A stretch of 64,000 nucleotides of DNA from Membranipora membranacea (GCA_914767715.1 OU612071.1:16488948-16552947); one strand, 5' to 3'. Counted from the stretch's first letter, positions 23,819 through 37,949 are shown. A program made the numbers and translations. Notes: generated by a model not told the origin, from the sequence alone.

Positions 23819-26800
23819 CTTGCAAAATACCTAGATAGAAAACGCATTGTTACAGGGAGCTAATATTTTAGATGAGATATAGAGACATCATTGCGAACCT
23901 CAAAACAGAGTTTCAAGCGATTCTAAGCTAGTAAAGATTTCTGCCAAATTATTGGCTAATTTCCCCAGGACCGTACCTGTCAATTTTTGTCGATTTTTTG
24001 CAAAATACCTAGATCGAAAACGCATCGTCACAGGGAGCTAATATTTTAGATGAGATATAGGGACGTCATTGCGAACTTCAAAACAGAGTTTCAAACGTTT
24101 CTAAGCTAGTAAAGAATTCTGCCTAATTATTGGCTAATTTCCCAAGGACTGTACCTATCGATTTTTGTCGATTGTTTGCAAAATACCTAGATCGAAAATT
24201 TATCGTCACACTGAGCTAATAATTTAGATGAGATATAGAGACATCATTGCGAACCTCAAAACAGAGTTTCAAACGTTTCTAAGCTAGTAAAGAATTCTGC
24301 CCAATTATTGGCTATTTTCCCCAGGACCGTACCTATCGATTTTTGTCGATTTTTTGCAAAATACCTAGATAGAAAACGCATCGTTACAGGGAGCTAATAT
24401 TTTAGATGAGATAGAGGGACGTCATTGCGCACTTCAAAACAGAGCCCATCGTCACAGGGAGCCAATATTTTAGATGAGATATAGGGACATCATTGCGAAC
24501 CTCAAAACAGAGTTTCAAGCGTTTCTGAGCGAGTAAAGAATTCTGCCCAATTATTGGCTAATTTTTTCCAGGACCGTACCTATCGATTTTTGTCGATTTC
24601 TCGCAAAATACCTCGATTGAATACGCATCGTCACAGGGAGCTAATAATTTATATGAGATATAGGGACGTCATTGCAAACCTCATGACAGAGTTTCAAGTG
24701 CTTCTAAGCGAGTAGAGAATTCTGCCCAATTATTGGATAATTTCCCCAGGAATGTACCTATCGATTTTGTCGATTTTTTGCAAAATACCTAGATCGAAAA
24801 CGCATCGTCGCGGGGAGTTAATATTTTAGATGAGATATAGAGACATCATTGCGAACCTTAAAACAGAGTTTCAAACGTTTCTAAGCTAGTAAAGAATTCT
24901 GCCCAATTATTGGCTATTTTCCCCAGGATCGTACCTATCGATTTTTGTCGATATCTTGCAAAATACCTAGATAGAAAACGCATCGTAACAGGGAGCTAAT
25001 AATTTAGATGAGATAGAGGGACGTCATTGCGAACTTCAAAACAGAGCCCATCGTCACAGGGAGCTAGTATTTTAGATGAGATATAGGGACGTCATTGCGA
25101 ACTTCAAAACAGAGTTTCAAACGTTTCTAAGCTAGTAAAGAATTCTGACCAATTATTGGCTATTTTCCCAAGGACCGTACCCATCGATTTTTGTCGATTT
25201 CTTTCAAAATACCTAGATAGAAAACGCATTTTCACAGGGACCTAATATTTTAGATGAGATATAGGGACATCATTGCGAACTTCAAAACAGAGTTTCAAAC
25301 GTTTCTAAGATAGTAAAGAATTCTGTCCAATTATTGGCTTTTTTCCCCAGGACCGTACCTATCGATTTTTGTCGATATCTTGCAAAACACCTAGATAGAA
25401 AACGCATTGTTACAGGGAGCTATTATTTTAGATGAGATATAGGGACGTCATTGCGAACTTCAAAACAGAGCCCATCGTCACAGGGAGCTAATATTTTAGA
25501 TGAGATATAGGGACATCATTGCGAACCTCAAAACAGAGTTTCAAGCGTTTCTAAGCTAGTAAAGAATTCTGCCCAATTATTGGCTAATTTCCCCAGGACC
25601 GTACCTATCGATTTTTGTCGAATTTTTGCAAAATACCTAGATCGAAAACGCATCGTCACAGGGAGCTAATATTTTAGATGAGTTATAGAGATATCATGGC
25701 GAACCTCAAAACAGAGTTTCAAACGTTTCTAAGCTAGTAAAGAATTCTGCCCAATTATTGGCTAATTTCCCCAGGACCGTACCTATCGATTTTTGTCGAT
25801 TTTTCGCAAGACACCCAGATCGAAAACACATCGTCACAGGGAGCTAATATTTTAGATGAGATATTGGGACGTCATTGCGAACTTCAAAACAGAACAAAGT
25901 TTCAAACGTTTCTAAGATAGTAAAGAATTCTGCCCAATTATTGGCTATTTTCCCCAGGACCGTACCTATCGATTTTTGTCGATTTTTTGCAAAATACCTA
26001 GATAGAAAATGCATCGTAACAGGGAGGTAATATTTTAGATGAGATATAGAGACATCATTGCGAACCTTAAAACAGAGTTTCAAACGTTTCTAAGCTAGTA
26101 AAGAATTCTGCCCAATTATTGGCTATTTTCCCCAGGATCGTACCTATCGATTTTTGTCGATATCTTGCAAAATACCTAGATAGAAAACGCATCGTAACAG
26201 GGAGCTAATAATTTAGATGAGATAGAGGGACGTCATTGCGAACTTCAAAACAGAGCCCATCGTCACAGGGAGCTAGTATTTTAGATGAGATATAGGGACA
26301 TCATTGCGAACTTCAAAACAGAGTTTCAAACGTTTCTAAGATAGTAAAGAATTCTGTCCAATTATTGGCTTTTTTCCCCAGGACCGTACCTATCGATTTT
26401 TGTCGATATCTTGCAAAACACCTAGATAGAAAACGCATTGTTACAGGGAGCTATTATTTTAGATGAGATATAGGGACGTCATTGCGAACTTCAAAACAGA
26501 GCCCATCGTCACAGGGAGCTAATATTTTAGATGAGATATAGGGACATCATTGCGAACCTCAAAACAGAGTTTCAAGCGTTTCTAAGCTAGTAAAGAATTC
26601 TGCCCAATTATTGGCTAATTTCCCCAGGACCGTACCTATCGATTTTTGTCGAATTTTTGCAAAATACCTAGATCGAAAACGCATCGTCACAGGGAGCTAA
26701 TATTTTAGATGAGTTATAGAGATATCATGGCGAACCTCAAAACAGAGTTTCAAACGTTTCTAAGCTAGTAAAGAATTCTGCCCAATTATTGGCTAATTTC

Positions 26801-28648
26801 CCCAGGACCGTACCTATCGATTTTTGTCGATTTTTCGCAAGACACCCAGATCGAAAACACATCGTCACAGGGAGCTAATATTTTAGATGAGATATTGGGA
26901 CGTCATTGCGAACTTCAAAACAGAACAGAGTTTCAAACGTTTCTAAGATAGTAAAGAATTCTGCCCAATTATTGGCTATTTTCCCCAGGACCGTACCTAT
27001 CGATTTTTGTCGATTTTTTGCAAAATACCTAGATAGAAAATGCATCGTAACAGGGAGGTAATATTTTAGATGAGATCTAGAGACATCATTGCGAACCTCA
27101 AAACAGAGTTTCAAGCGTTTCTAAGCTAGTAAAGATTTCTGCCCAATTATTGGCTAATTTCCCTAGGACCGTACCTATCGATTATTGTCGATTTTTTGCA
27201 AAATACCTAGATCGAAAACGCATCGTCACAGGGAGCTAATGTTAAATATGAGATATAGGGACGTCATCTCAAACCTCAAAACAGAGTTTCAAGGGTTTCT
27301 AAGCGAGTAAAGAATTCTGCCCAATTATTTGCTAATTTCCCCAGGACCGTACTTATCGATTTTTGTCGATTACTTGCAAAATACCTAGATAGAAAACGCA
27401 TTGTTACAGGGAGCTAATATTTTAGATGAGATATAGAGACATCATTGCGAACCTCAAAACAGAGTTTCAAGCGATTCTAAGCTAGTAAAGATTTCTGCCA
27501 AATTATTGGCTAATTTCCCCAGGACCGTACCTATCGATTTTTGTCGATTTTTTGCAAAGTACCTAGATCGAAAACGCATCGTCACAGGGAGCTATTATTT
27601 TAGATGAGATATAGGGACGTCATTGCGGACTTCAATACAGAGTTTCAAACGTTTCTAAGCTAGTAAAGAATTCTGCCCAATTATTGGCTAATTTCCCCAG
27701 GACCGTACCTATCGATTTTTGTCGAGTTCTTGCAAAATACCTCGATAGAATACGCATCGTCACAGGGAGCTAATATTTTATATGAGATATAGGGACGTCA
27801 TTGCGAACCCCAAAACAGAGTTTCAAGCGTTTCTAAGCGAGTAAAGAATTCTGCCCAATTTTTGGCTAATTTCCCCAGGACCGTACCTGTCGATTTTTGT
27901 CGATTTCTTGCAAAATACCTAGATCGAAAACGCATCGTCACAGGAAGCTAATATTTTAGATGAGATATAGGGACGTCATTGCGAACTTCAAAACAGAGTT
28001 TCAAACGTTTCTAAGCGAGTAAAGAATTCTGCCCAATTATTTGCTAATTTCCCCAGGACCGTACCTATCGATTTTTGTCGATATCTTGCAAAATACCTAG
28101 ATAGAAAACGCATTGTTACAGGGAGCTACTATTTTAGATGAGATATAGAGACATCATTGCGAACCTCAAAACAGAGTTTCAAGCGTTTCTAAGCTAGTAA
28201 AGAATTCTGCCCAATTATGGGCTAATTTCCCCAGGACTGTACCTATCGATTTTTGTCGAATTTTTGCAAAATACCTAGATCGAAACCGTATCGTCACAGG
28301 GAGCTAATAATTTATATGAGATATAGGGACATCATTGCGAACCTCAAAACAGAGTTTCAAGCGATTCTAAGCTAGTAAAGATTTCTGCCAATTTATTGGC
28401 TAATTTCCCAAGGACCGTACCTATCGATTTTTGTCGATATCTTTCAAAATACCTAGATAGAAAACGCATTGTTACAGGGAGCTAATACTTTAGATGAGAT
28501 ATAGAGACATCATTGTGAACCTCAAAACAAAGTTTCAGGTGTTTCTAAGCTAGTAAAGATTTCTGCCCAATTATTGGCTAATTTCCCCAGGACCGTACCT
28601 ATCGATTATGTTGATATTTTGCAAAATACCTAGATCGAAAACGCATCG
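23819..28648 (+). repeat. 4659-bp HOR unit, copy 2, with internal re-duplication
   Basis: It follows copy 1 at a 4659-bp offset to 26045 with a few changes (near 25342, 25795 and 25893). It then jumps back about 1.2 kb, resumes, and from about 26875 follows copy 1 at 5690 bp; 5690 - 4659 = 1031. It diverges finally at 28648, where a TTAAATATGAG monomer replaces the copy-1 continuation. Confidence 0.88.
26046..27076 (+). repeat. 1031-bp internal duplication inside the HOR copy
   Basis: 26046-26274 matches 24837-25065 (offset 1209), including the rare ACCTTAAAAC. After about 26280, 26292 onward matches 25261 onward (offset 1031). The switch drops exactly one 178-bp monomer within the common stretch TTAGATGAGATATAGGGA. 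At 27077 GAGATCTAG returns to the copy-1 form, where the first pass had GAGATATAG. Two in-register unequal exchanges would explain both joints. Confidence 0.82.
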
Positions 28649-29181
28649 TCACAGGGAGGTAATATTAAATATGAGATATAGGGACGTCATCTCATACCTC
28701 AAAACAGAGTTTCAAGGGTTTCTAAGCGAGTAAAGAATTCTGCCTAATTATTTGCTAATTTCCCCAGGACCGTACCTATCGATTTTTGTCGATTTCTTGC
28801 AAAATACCTAGATAGAAAACTAATCGTCACAGGGAGCTAATATTTTAGATGAGATATAGGGACATCATTGCGAACTTCAAAACAGAGTTTCAAACGTTTC
28901 TAAGATAGTAAAGAATTCTGCCCAATTATTGGTTATTTTCCCCAGGGCCGTACCTATCGATTTTTGTCGATTTCTTGCAAAATACCTAGATCGAAAACGC
29001 ATCGTCACAGGACGCTAATATGTTAGATGAGATATAGAGACATCATTGCGAACCTCAAAACAGAGTTTCAAACGTTTCTAAGCTAGAAAAGAATTCTGCC
29101 CAATTATTGACTAATTTCCCCAGGACCGTACCTACCGATTTTTGTCGATTTCTTGCAAAATACCTAGATAGAAAACTAATC
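28649..29181 (+). repeat. Marker monomers shared with 32.9, 37.7 and 42.4 kb
   Basis: Opens with the TTAAATATGAG / CATCTCATACC / CAAGGGTTTC monomer. 28649-28968 matches 32876-33195, and its first part also matches 42396-42704. 28684-29371 matches 37668-38355 (offset 8984), including the unusual ACAGGACGCTAATATGTTAG. Confidence 0.8.
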
Positions 29182-29985
29182 GTCACAGGGAGCTAATATT
29201 TTATATGAGATATAAGGACGTCATTGCGAACCTCAAAACACAGTTTCAAGCGTTTCTAAGCGAGTATAGAATTCTGCTCAATTATTGGCTAATTTTCCGA
29301 AGACCGTACCTATCGATTTTTGTCAATTTCTTGCACAATACCTCGATAGAATCCGCATCGTCACAGGGAGATAATTTTTTATTGAGCTAGAGGGATGCCA
29401 TTGCAAACCTCAAAAAAAGAGTTTCAAGCGTTTTTAAGCAGTATAGAATTCTGCCCAATTATTGGCTAATTTCCCCAGGACCGAACCTATCGATTTTTGT
29501 CGATTTTTTGCAAAATACCTAGATCGAAAACGCATCGTCACAGGGAGCTAATATTTTAGATGAGATATAGGGACGTCATTGCGAACTTCAATACAGAGTT
29601 TCAAACGTTTCTAAGCTAGTAAAGAATTCTGCCCAATTATTGGCTATTTTCCCCAGGACCGTACCTATCGATTTTTGTCGATTTCTTGCAAAATACCTAG
29701 ATAGAAAACGCATCGTCACAGGGAGCTAATATTTTACATGAGATATAAGGACGTCATTGCGAACCTCAAAACACAGTTTCAAGCGTTTCTAAGCGAGTAT
29801 AGAATTCTGCTCAATTATTGGCTAATTTTCCCAAGACCGTACCTATCGATTTTTGTCAATTTCTTGCACAATACCTCGATAGAATTCGCATCGTCACAGG
29901 GAGATAATTTTTTATATGAGCTAGAGGGATGTCATTGCAAACCTCAAAAAAAAGAGTTTCAAGCGTTTTTAGGCAGTATAGAATT
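29182..29985 (+). repeat. 533-bp repeat of an A-run monomer type
   Basis: 29182-29450 recurs at 29715-29985. This type has TATAAGGACG, ACACAGTTTC, GTCAATTTCTTGCAC, a GATAATTTTTTAT stretch, GAGCTAGAGGGATG, a run of 7-8 A in CTCAAAAAAAGAG, and GCAGTATAG in place of GCTAGTAAAG. Related copies lie at 33190-33330 and 38165-38440. It is the most divergent monomer lineage in the window. Confidence 0.82.
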
Positions 29986-32087
29986 CTGCCCAATAATTGG
30001 CTATTTTTCCCAGGACCGTACCTATCGATTTTTCTCGATATCTTTCAAAATACCTAGATAGAAAACGCATCGTCACAGGGAGCTAATATTTTAGATGAGA
30101 CATAGGGACATCATCGCGAACTTCCAAACAGAGTTTCAAACGTTTCTAAGATAGTAAAGAATTCTGCCCAAATATTGGCTATTTTTCCCAGGACCGTACC
30201 TATCGATTTTTGTCGATATCTTTCAAAATACCTAGAAAGAAAACGCATTGTTACAGGGAGCTAATACTTTAGATGAGATATAGAGACATCATTGCGAACC
30301 TCAAAACAGAGTTTCAAGCGTTTCTAAGCTAGTAAATATTTCTGCCCAATTATTGGCTAATTTCCCCAGGACCGTACCTATCGATTATGTCGATATTTTG
30401 CAAAATACCTAGATCGAAAACGCATCGTCACAGGGAGATAATATTATAGATAAGATATAGGGACGTCATTGCGAACTTCAAAACGGAGTTTCAAACGTTT
30501 CTAAGCTGGTAAAGATTTCTGCCCAATTATTGGCTAATTTCCCCAGGACCGTACCTATCGATTTTGTCGATCTTTTGCAAAATACCTAGATCGAAAACGC
30601 ATCGTCACAGGGAGCTAATATTAAATATGAGATATAGGGACGTCATCTCAAACCTCAAAACACAGTTTCAAGGGTTTCTAAGCGAGTAAAGAATTCTGCC
30701 CAATTATTTGCTAATTTCCCCAGGACCGTACCTATCGATTTTTGTCGATTTCTTGCAAAATACCTAGATAGAAAACGCATAGTAACAGGGAGCTAATATT
30801 TTAGATGAGATAGAGGGACGTCATTGCGAACTTCAAAACAGAGCCCATCGTCACAGGGAGCCAATATTTTAGATGAGATATAGGGACATCATTGCGAACC
30901 TCAAAACAGAGTTTCAAGCGTTTCTAAGCGAGTAAAGAATTCTGCCCAATTATTGGCTAATTTTTTCCAGGACCGTACCTATCGATTTTTGTCGATTTTT
31001 TGCAAAATACCTAGATCGAAAACACATCGTCACAGGGAGCTAATATTTTAGATGAGATATTGGGACGTCATTGCAAACCTCATAACAGAGTTTCAAGTGC
31101 TTCTAAGCGAGTAGAGAATTCTGCCAAACTATTGGATAATTTCCCCAGGACCGTACCTATCGATTTTGTCTATTTTTTGCAAAATACCTAGATCGAAAAC
31201 GCATCGTCACAGGGAGCTAATATTTAATATGAGATATAAGGACGTCGTCTCAGACCTCAAAACAGAGTTTCAAACGTTTCTAAGCTGGTAAAGATTTCTG
31301 CCCAATTATTGGCTAATTTCCCCAGGACCGTACTTATCGATTTTGTCGATTTTTTGCAAAATACCTAGATCGAAAACGCATCGTCACAGGGAGCTAATAT
31401 TAAATATGAGATATAGGGACGTCATCTCAAACCTCAAAACAGAGTTTCAAGGGTTTCTAAGCGAGTAAAGAATTCTGCCCAATTATTTGCTAATTTTCCC
31501 AGGACCGTACCTATCGATTTTTGTCGATTTCTTGCAAAATACCTAGATAGAAAACGAATCGTCACAGGGAGCTAATATTTTAGATGACATATAGGGACAT
31601 CAATGCGGACCTCAAAACAGAGTTTCTGGCGTTTCTAAGCTAGTAAAGAATTTTGCCCAATTATTGGCTAATTTCCCAAGGACCGTACCTATCGATTTTT
31701 GTCGATTTCTTGCAAAACACCAAGATAGAAAACGCATCGTCACAGGGAGCTAATATTTTAGATGAGATATAGAGACGTCATTGCGAACTTCAAAACAGAG
31801 TCTCAAGCGTTTCTAAGCGGGTAAAGAATTCTGCCCAATTACTGGCTAGTTTCCCCAGGACTGTACCTATCGATTTTTGTCGATCTCTTGCAAATTACCT
31901 TGATAGAATACGCATCGTCACGGGGAGCTATTATTTTAGATGAGATATAGGGACGTCATTGCGAACTTCAAAACAGAGCCCATCGTCAAAGGGAGCTAAT
32001 ATTTTAGATGAGATATAGGGACATCATTGCGAACCTCAAAACAGAGTTTCAAGCGTTTCTAAGCTAGTAAAGAATTCTGCCCAATTA
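29960..32087 (+). repeat. Triplicated block B, copy 1
   Basis: Matches 33651-35778 (offset 3691) and 38410-40537 (offset 8450). Shared markers include TTTTTAGGCAGTATAG, TTTTTCTCGATATC, TATTATAGATAAG and two short units (30844, 31979). At about 31000-31070 this copy alone carries a different patch (see findings). It ends where TTATTTGC replaces TTATTGGC. Confidence 0.87.
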
Positions 32088-33650
32088 TTTGCTAATTTCC
32101 CCAGGACCGTACTTATCGATTTTTGTCGATTTTTTGCAAAATACCTAGATCGAAAACGCATCGTCACAGGGAGCTAATATTTTAGATGAGATATAGGGAC
32201 GTCATTGCGAACTTGAAAACAGAGTTTCAAACGTTTCTAAGCTAGTAAAGAATTCTGCCCAATTATTGGCTAATTTCCCAAGGACCGTACTTATCGAGTT
32301 TTGTCGTTTTTTTGCAAAATACCTAGATCGAAAACGCATCGTCACAGGGAGCTAGTATTTTAGATGAGATATAGGGACGTCATTGCAAACTTCAAAACAG
32401 AGTTTCAAACGTTTCTAAGCTAGCAAAGAATTCTGCCCAATTATTGGCTATTTTCATCAGGACCGTACCTATCGATTTTTGTCGAATTTTTGCAAAATAC
32501 CTAGATCGAAAACGCTTCGTCACAGGGAGCTAATATTTTAGATGAGATATAGAGACATCATCGCGAACCTCAAAACAGAGTTTCAAACGTTTCTAAGCGA
32601 GTAAATAATTCTTTCAAATTATTTGCTAATTTCCCCAGGACCGTACCTATCGATTTTTGTTGATTTCTTGCAAAATACCTCGATAGAATACGCATATTCA
32701 CAGGGAGATAATATTTTATATGACATATGGGGACGTCATTGCGAACCTCAAAACAGAGTTTCAAGCGATTCTAAGCTAGTAAAGATTTCTGCCAAATTAT
32801 TGGCTAATTTCCCCAGGACCGTACCTATCGATTTTTGTCGATTTTTTGCAAAGTACCTAGATCGAAAACGCATCGTCACAGGGAGGTAATATTAAATATG
32901 AGATATAGGGACGTCATCTCATACCTCAAAACAGAGTTTCAAGGGTTTCTAAGCGAGTAAAGAATTCTGCCTAATTATTTGCTAATTTCCCCAGGACCGT
33001 ACCTATCGATTTTTGTCGATTTCTTGCAAAATACCTAGATAGAAAACTAATCGTCACAGGGAGCTAATATTTTAGATGAGATATAGGGACATCATTGCGA
33101 ACTTCAAAACAGAGTTTCAAACGTTTCTAAGATAGTAAAGGATTCTGCCCAATTATTGGTTATTTTCCCCAGGGCCGTACCTATCGATTTTTGTCAATTT
33201 CTTGCACAATACCTCGATAGAATCCGCATCGTCACAGGGAGATAATTTTTTATTGAGCTAGAGGGATGTCATTGCAAACCTCAAAAAAAGAGTTTCAAGC
33301 GTTTTTAAGCAGTATAGAATTCTGCCCAATTATTGGCTAATTTCCCCGGGACCGAACCTATCGATTTTTGTCGATTTTTTGCAAAATACCTAGATCGAAA
33401 ACGCATCGTCACAGGGAGCTAATATTTTAGATGAGATATAGGGACATCATCGCGAACTTCCAAACAGAGTTTCAAACGTTTCTAAGATAGTAAAGAATTC
33501 TGCCCAATTATTGGCTATTTTTCCCAGGACCGTACCTATCGATTTTTGTCGATATCTTTCAAAATACCTAGAAAGAAAACGCATTGTTACAGGGAGCTAA
33601 TACTTTAGATGAGATATAGAGACATCATTGCGAACCTCAAAACAGAGTTT
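32088..33650 (+). repeat. Mosaic joining segment
   Basis: 32076-33194 matches 41595-42714 at an offset of 9519-9520. 33192-33416 then follows 29321-29545 (offset about 3871), and 33430-33650 follows about 30094-30314 (offset 3336). Each switch keeps the monomer register, so at least three exchange joints fall within 1.6 kb. No gene or foreign sequence was seen. Confidence 0.75.
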
Positions 33651-35930
33651 CAAGCGTTTTTAGGCAGTATAGAATTCTGCCCAATAATTGGCTATTTTTC
33701 CCAGGACCGTACCTATCGATTTTTCTCGATATCTTTCAAAATACCTAGATAGAAAACGCATCGTCACAGGGAGCTAATATTTTAGATGAGACATAGGGAC
33801 ATCATCGCGAACTTCCAAACAGAGTTTCAAACGTTTCTAAGATAGTAAAGAATTCTGCCCAAATATTGGCTATTTTTCCCAGGACCGTACCTATCGATTT
33901 TTGTCGATATCTTTCAAAATACCTAGAAAGAAAACGCATTGTTACAGGGAGCTAATACTTTAGATGAGATATAGAGACATCATTGCGAACCTCAAAACAG
34001 AGTTTCAAGCGTTTCTAAGCTAGTAAATAGTTCTGCCCAATTATTGGCTAATTTCCCCAGGACCGTACCTATCGATTATGTCGATATTTTGCAAAATACC
34101 TAGATCGAAAACGCATCGTCACAGGGAGATAATATTATAGATAAGATATAGGGACGTCATTGCGAACTTCAAAATGGAGTTTCAAACGTTTCTAAGCTGG
34201 TAAAGATTTCTGCCCAATTATTGGCTAATTTCCCCAGGACCGTACCTATCGATTTTGTCGATCTTTTGCAAAATACCTAGATCGAAAACGCATCGTCACA
34301 GGGAGCTAATATTAAATATGAGATATAGGGACGTCATCTCAAACCTCAAAACAGAGTTTCAAGGGTTTCTAAGCGAGTAAAGAATTCTGCCCAATTATTT
34401 GCTAATTTCCCCAGGACCGTACCTATCGATTTTTGTCGATTTCTTGCAAAATACCTAGATAGAAAACGCATAGTAACAGGGAGCTAATATTTTAGATGAG
34501 ATAGAGGGACGTCATTGCGAACTTCAAAACAGATCCCATCGTCACAGGGAGCCAATATTTTAGATGAGATATAGGGACATCATTGCGAACCTCAAAACAG
34601 AGTTTCAAGCGTTTCTAAGCGAGTAAAGAATTCTGCCCAATTATTGGCTAATTTTTTCCAGGACCGTACCTATCGATTTTTGTCGATTTCTTGCAACATA
34701 CCTCGATAGAATACGCATCGTCACAGGGATCTAATAATTTATATGAGATATAGGGACGTCATTGCAAACCTCATAACAGAGTTTCAAGTGCTTCTAAGCG
34801 AGTAGAGAATTCTGCCAAATTATTGGATAATTTCCCCAGGACCGTACCTATCGATTTTGTCTATTTTTTGCAAAATACCTAGATCGAAAACGCATCGTCA
34901 CAGGGAGCTAATATTTAATATGAGATATAGGGACGTCGTCTCAGACCTCAAAACAGAGTTTCAAACGTTTCTAAGCTGGTAAAGATTTCTGCCCAATTAT
35001 TGGCTAATTTCCCCAGGACCGTACTTATCGATTTTGTCGATTTTTTGCAAAATACCTAGATCGAAAACGCATCGTCACAGGGAGCTAATATTAAATATGA
35101 GATATAGGGACGTCATCTCAAACCTCAAAACAGAGTTTCAAGGGTTTCTAAGCGAGTAAAGAATTCTGCCCAATTATTTGCTAATTTTCCCAGGACCGTA
35201 CCTATCGATTTTTGTCGATTTCTTGCAAAATACCTAGATAGAAAACGAATCGTCACAGGGAGCTAATATTTTAGATGACATATAGGGACATCAATGCGGA
35301 CCTCAAAACAGAGTTTCTGGCGTTTCTAAGCTAGTAAAGAATTTTGCCCAATTATTGGCTAATTTCCCAAGGACCGTACCTATCGATTTTTGTCGATTTC
35401 TTGCAAAACACCAAGATAGAAAACGCATCGTCACAGGGAGCTAATATTTTAGATGAGATATAGAGACGTCATTGCGAACTTCAAAACAGAGTCTCAAGCG
35501 TTTCTAAGCGGGTAAAGAATTCTGCCCAATTACTGGCTAGTTTCCCCAGGACTGTACCTATCGATTTTTGTCGATCTCTTGCAAATTACCTTGATAGAAT
35601 ACGCATCGTCACGGGGAGCTATTATTTTAGATGAGATATAGGGACGTCATTGCGAACTTCAAAACAGAGCCCATCGTCAAAGGGAGCTAATATTTTAGAT
35701 GAGATATAGAGACATCATTGCGAACCTCAAAACAGAGTTTCAAGCGTTTCTAAGCTAGTAAAGAATTCTCCCCAATTATTGGCTAATTTCCCCAGGACCG
35801 TACCTATCGATTTTTGTCGATTTTTTGCAAAATACCTAGATCGAAAGCGCATCGTCACAGGGAGCCAATATTTTAGATGAGATGTAGGGACGTCATTGCG
35901 AACTTCAAAACAGAGTTTCAAACGTTTCTA
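33651..35930 (+). repeat. Triplicated block B, copy 2
   Basis: Matches 38410-40689 at a constant 4759-bp offset over about 2.28 kb, a longer match than with copy 1. Short units are at 34535 (junction preceded by AGAT instead of AGAG) and 35670. Its last monomer (GAAAGCGCATCG, GATGTAGGGACG) also begins the 1067-bp tandem. Confidence 0.87.
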
Positions 35931-36872
35931 AGCTAGTAAAGAAGTCTGCCCAATTATTGGCTAATTTCCCCAGGACCGTACCTGTCAATTTTTGTCGATT
36001 TTTTGCAAAATACCTAGATCGAAAACGCATCGTCACAGGAAGCTAATATTTTAGATGAGATATAGGGACGTCATTGCGAACTTCAAAACAGAGATTCAAA
36101 CGTTTCTAAGCTAGTAAAGAATTCTGCCCAATTATTGGCTAATTTCCCCAGGACCGTACCTATCGATTTTTGTCGATATCTTGCAAAATACCTAGATAGA
36201 AAACGCATTGTTACATGGAGCTACTATTTTAGATGAGATATAGAGACATCATTGCGAACCTCAAAACAGAATTTCAAGCGTTTCTAAGCTAGTAAAGAAT
36301 TCTGCCCAATTATGGGCTAATTTCCCCAGGACTGTACCTATCGATTTTTGTCGATTTTTTGCAAAATACCTAGATCGAAAATGCATCGTCACAGGGAGCC
36401 AATATTTTAGATGAGATATAGGGACGTCATTGCGAACTTCAAAACAGAGTTTCAAACGTTTCTAAGCTAGTAAAGAATTCTGCCAATTATTGGCTAATTT
36501 CCCCAGGACCGTACCTATCGATTTTTGTCGATATCTTGGAAAATACCTAGATAGAAAACGCATTGTTACATGGAGCTACTATTTTAGATGAGATATAGAG
36601 ACATCATTGCGAACCTCAAAACAGAGTTTCAAGGGTTTCTAAGCGAGTAAAGAATTCTGCCTAATTATTTGCTAATTTCCCCAGGACCGTACCTATCGAT
36701 TTTTGTCGATTTCTTGCAAAATACCTAGATAGAAAACTAATCGTCACAGGGAGCTAATATTTTAGATGAGATATAGGGACATCATTGCGAACTTCAAAAC
36801 AGAGTTTCAAACGTTTCTAAGATAGTAAAGAATTCTGCCCAATTATTGGTTATTTTCCCCAGGGCCGTACCT
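35806..36872 (+). repeat. 1067-bp HOR unit (six monomers), copy 1
   Basis: Repeats in tandem at 36873-37949. Diagnostic forms are GAAAGCGCATCG, GTAAAGAAGTCTGCC, CAGAATTTCAAGCG with AATTATGGGC, TCTTGGAAAATACC and TTACATGGAGC. The length is six monomers less one base. I saw no difference between the copies in the stretches compared. Confidence 0.88.
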
Positions 36873-37949
36873 ATCGATTTTTGTCGATTTTTTGCAAAAT
36901 ACCTAGATCGAAAGCGCATCGTCACAGGGAGCCAATATTTTAGATGAGATGTAGGGACGTCATTGCGAACTTCAAAACAGAGTTTCAAACGTTTCTAAGC
37001 TAGTAAAGAAGTCTGCCCAATTATTGGCTAATTTCCCCAGGACCGTACCTGTCAATTTTTGTCGATTTTTTGCAAAATACCTAGATCGAAAACGCATCGT
37101 CACAGGAAGCTAATATTTTAGATGAGATATAGGGACGTCATTGCGAACTTCAAAACAGAGATTCAAACGTTTCTAAGCTAGTAAAGAATTCTGCCCAATT
37201 ATTGGCTAATTTCCCCAGGACCGTACCTATCGATTTTTGTCGATATCTTGCAAAATACCTAGATAGAAAACGCATTGTTACATGGAGCTACTATTTTAGA
37301 TGAGATATAGAGACATCATTGCGAACCTCAAAACAGAATTTCAAGCGTTTCTAAGCTAGTAAAGAATTCTGCCCAATTATGGGCTAATTTCCCCAGGACT
37401 GTACCTATCGATTTTTGTCGATTTTTTGCAAAATACCTAGATCGAAAATGCATCGTCACAGGGAGCCAATATTTTAGATGAGATATAGGGACGTCATTGC
37501 GAACTTCAAAACAGAGTTTCAAACGTTTCTAAGCTAGTAAAGAATTCTGCCAATTATTGGCTAATTTCCCCAGGACCGTACCTATCGATTTTTGTCGATA
37601 TCTTGGAAAATACCTAGATAGAAAACGCATTGTTACATGGAGCTACTATTTTAGATGAGATATAGAGACATCATTGCGAACCTCAAAACAGAGTTTCAAG
37701 GGTTTCTAAGCGAGTAAAGAATTCTGCCTAATTATTTGCTAATTTCCCCAGGACCGTACCTATCGATTTTTGTCGATTTCTTGCAAAATACCTAGATAGA
37801 AAACTAATCGTCACAGGGAGCTAATATTTTAGATGAGATATAGGGACATCATTGCGAACTTCAAAACAGAGTTTCAAACGTTTCTAAGATAGTAAAGAAT
37901 TCTGCCCAATTATTGGTTATTTTCCCCAGGGCCGTACCTATCGATTTTT
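36873..37949 (+). repeat. 1067-bp HOR unit, copy 2
   Basis: Second tandem copy of 35806-36872. It leaves the pattern at about 37950, where TTTCTTGC replaces TTTTTTGC and the sequence joins the lineage of 28970-29371 at an offset of 8984. Confidence 0.88.
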
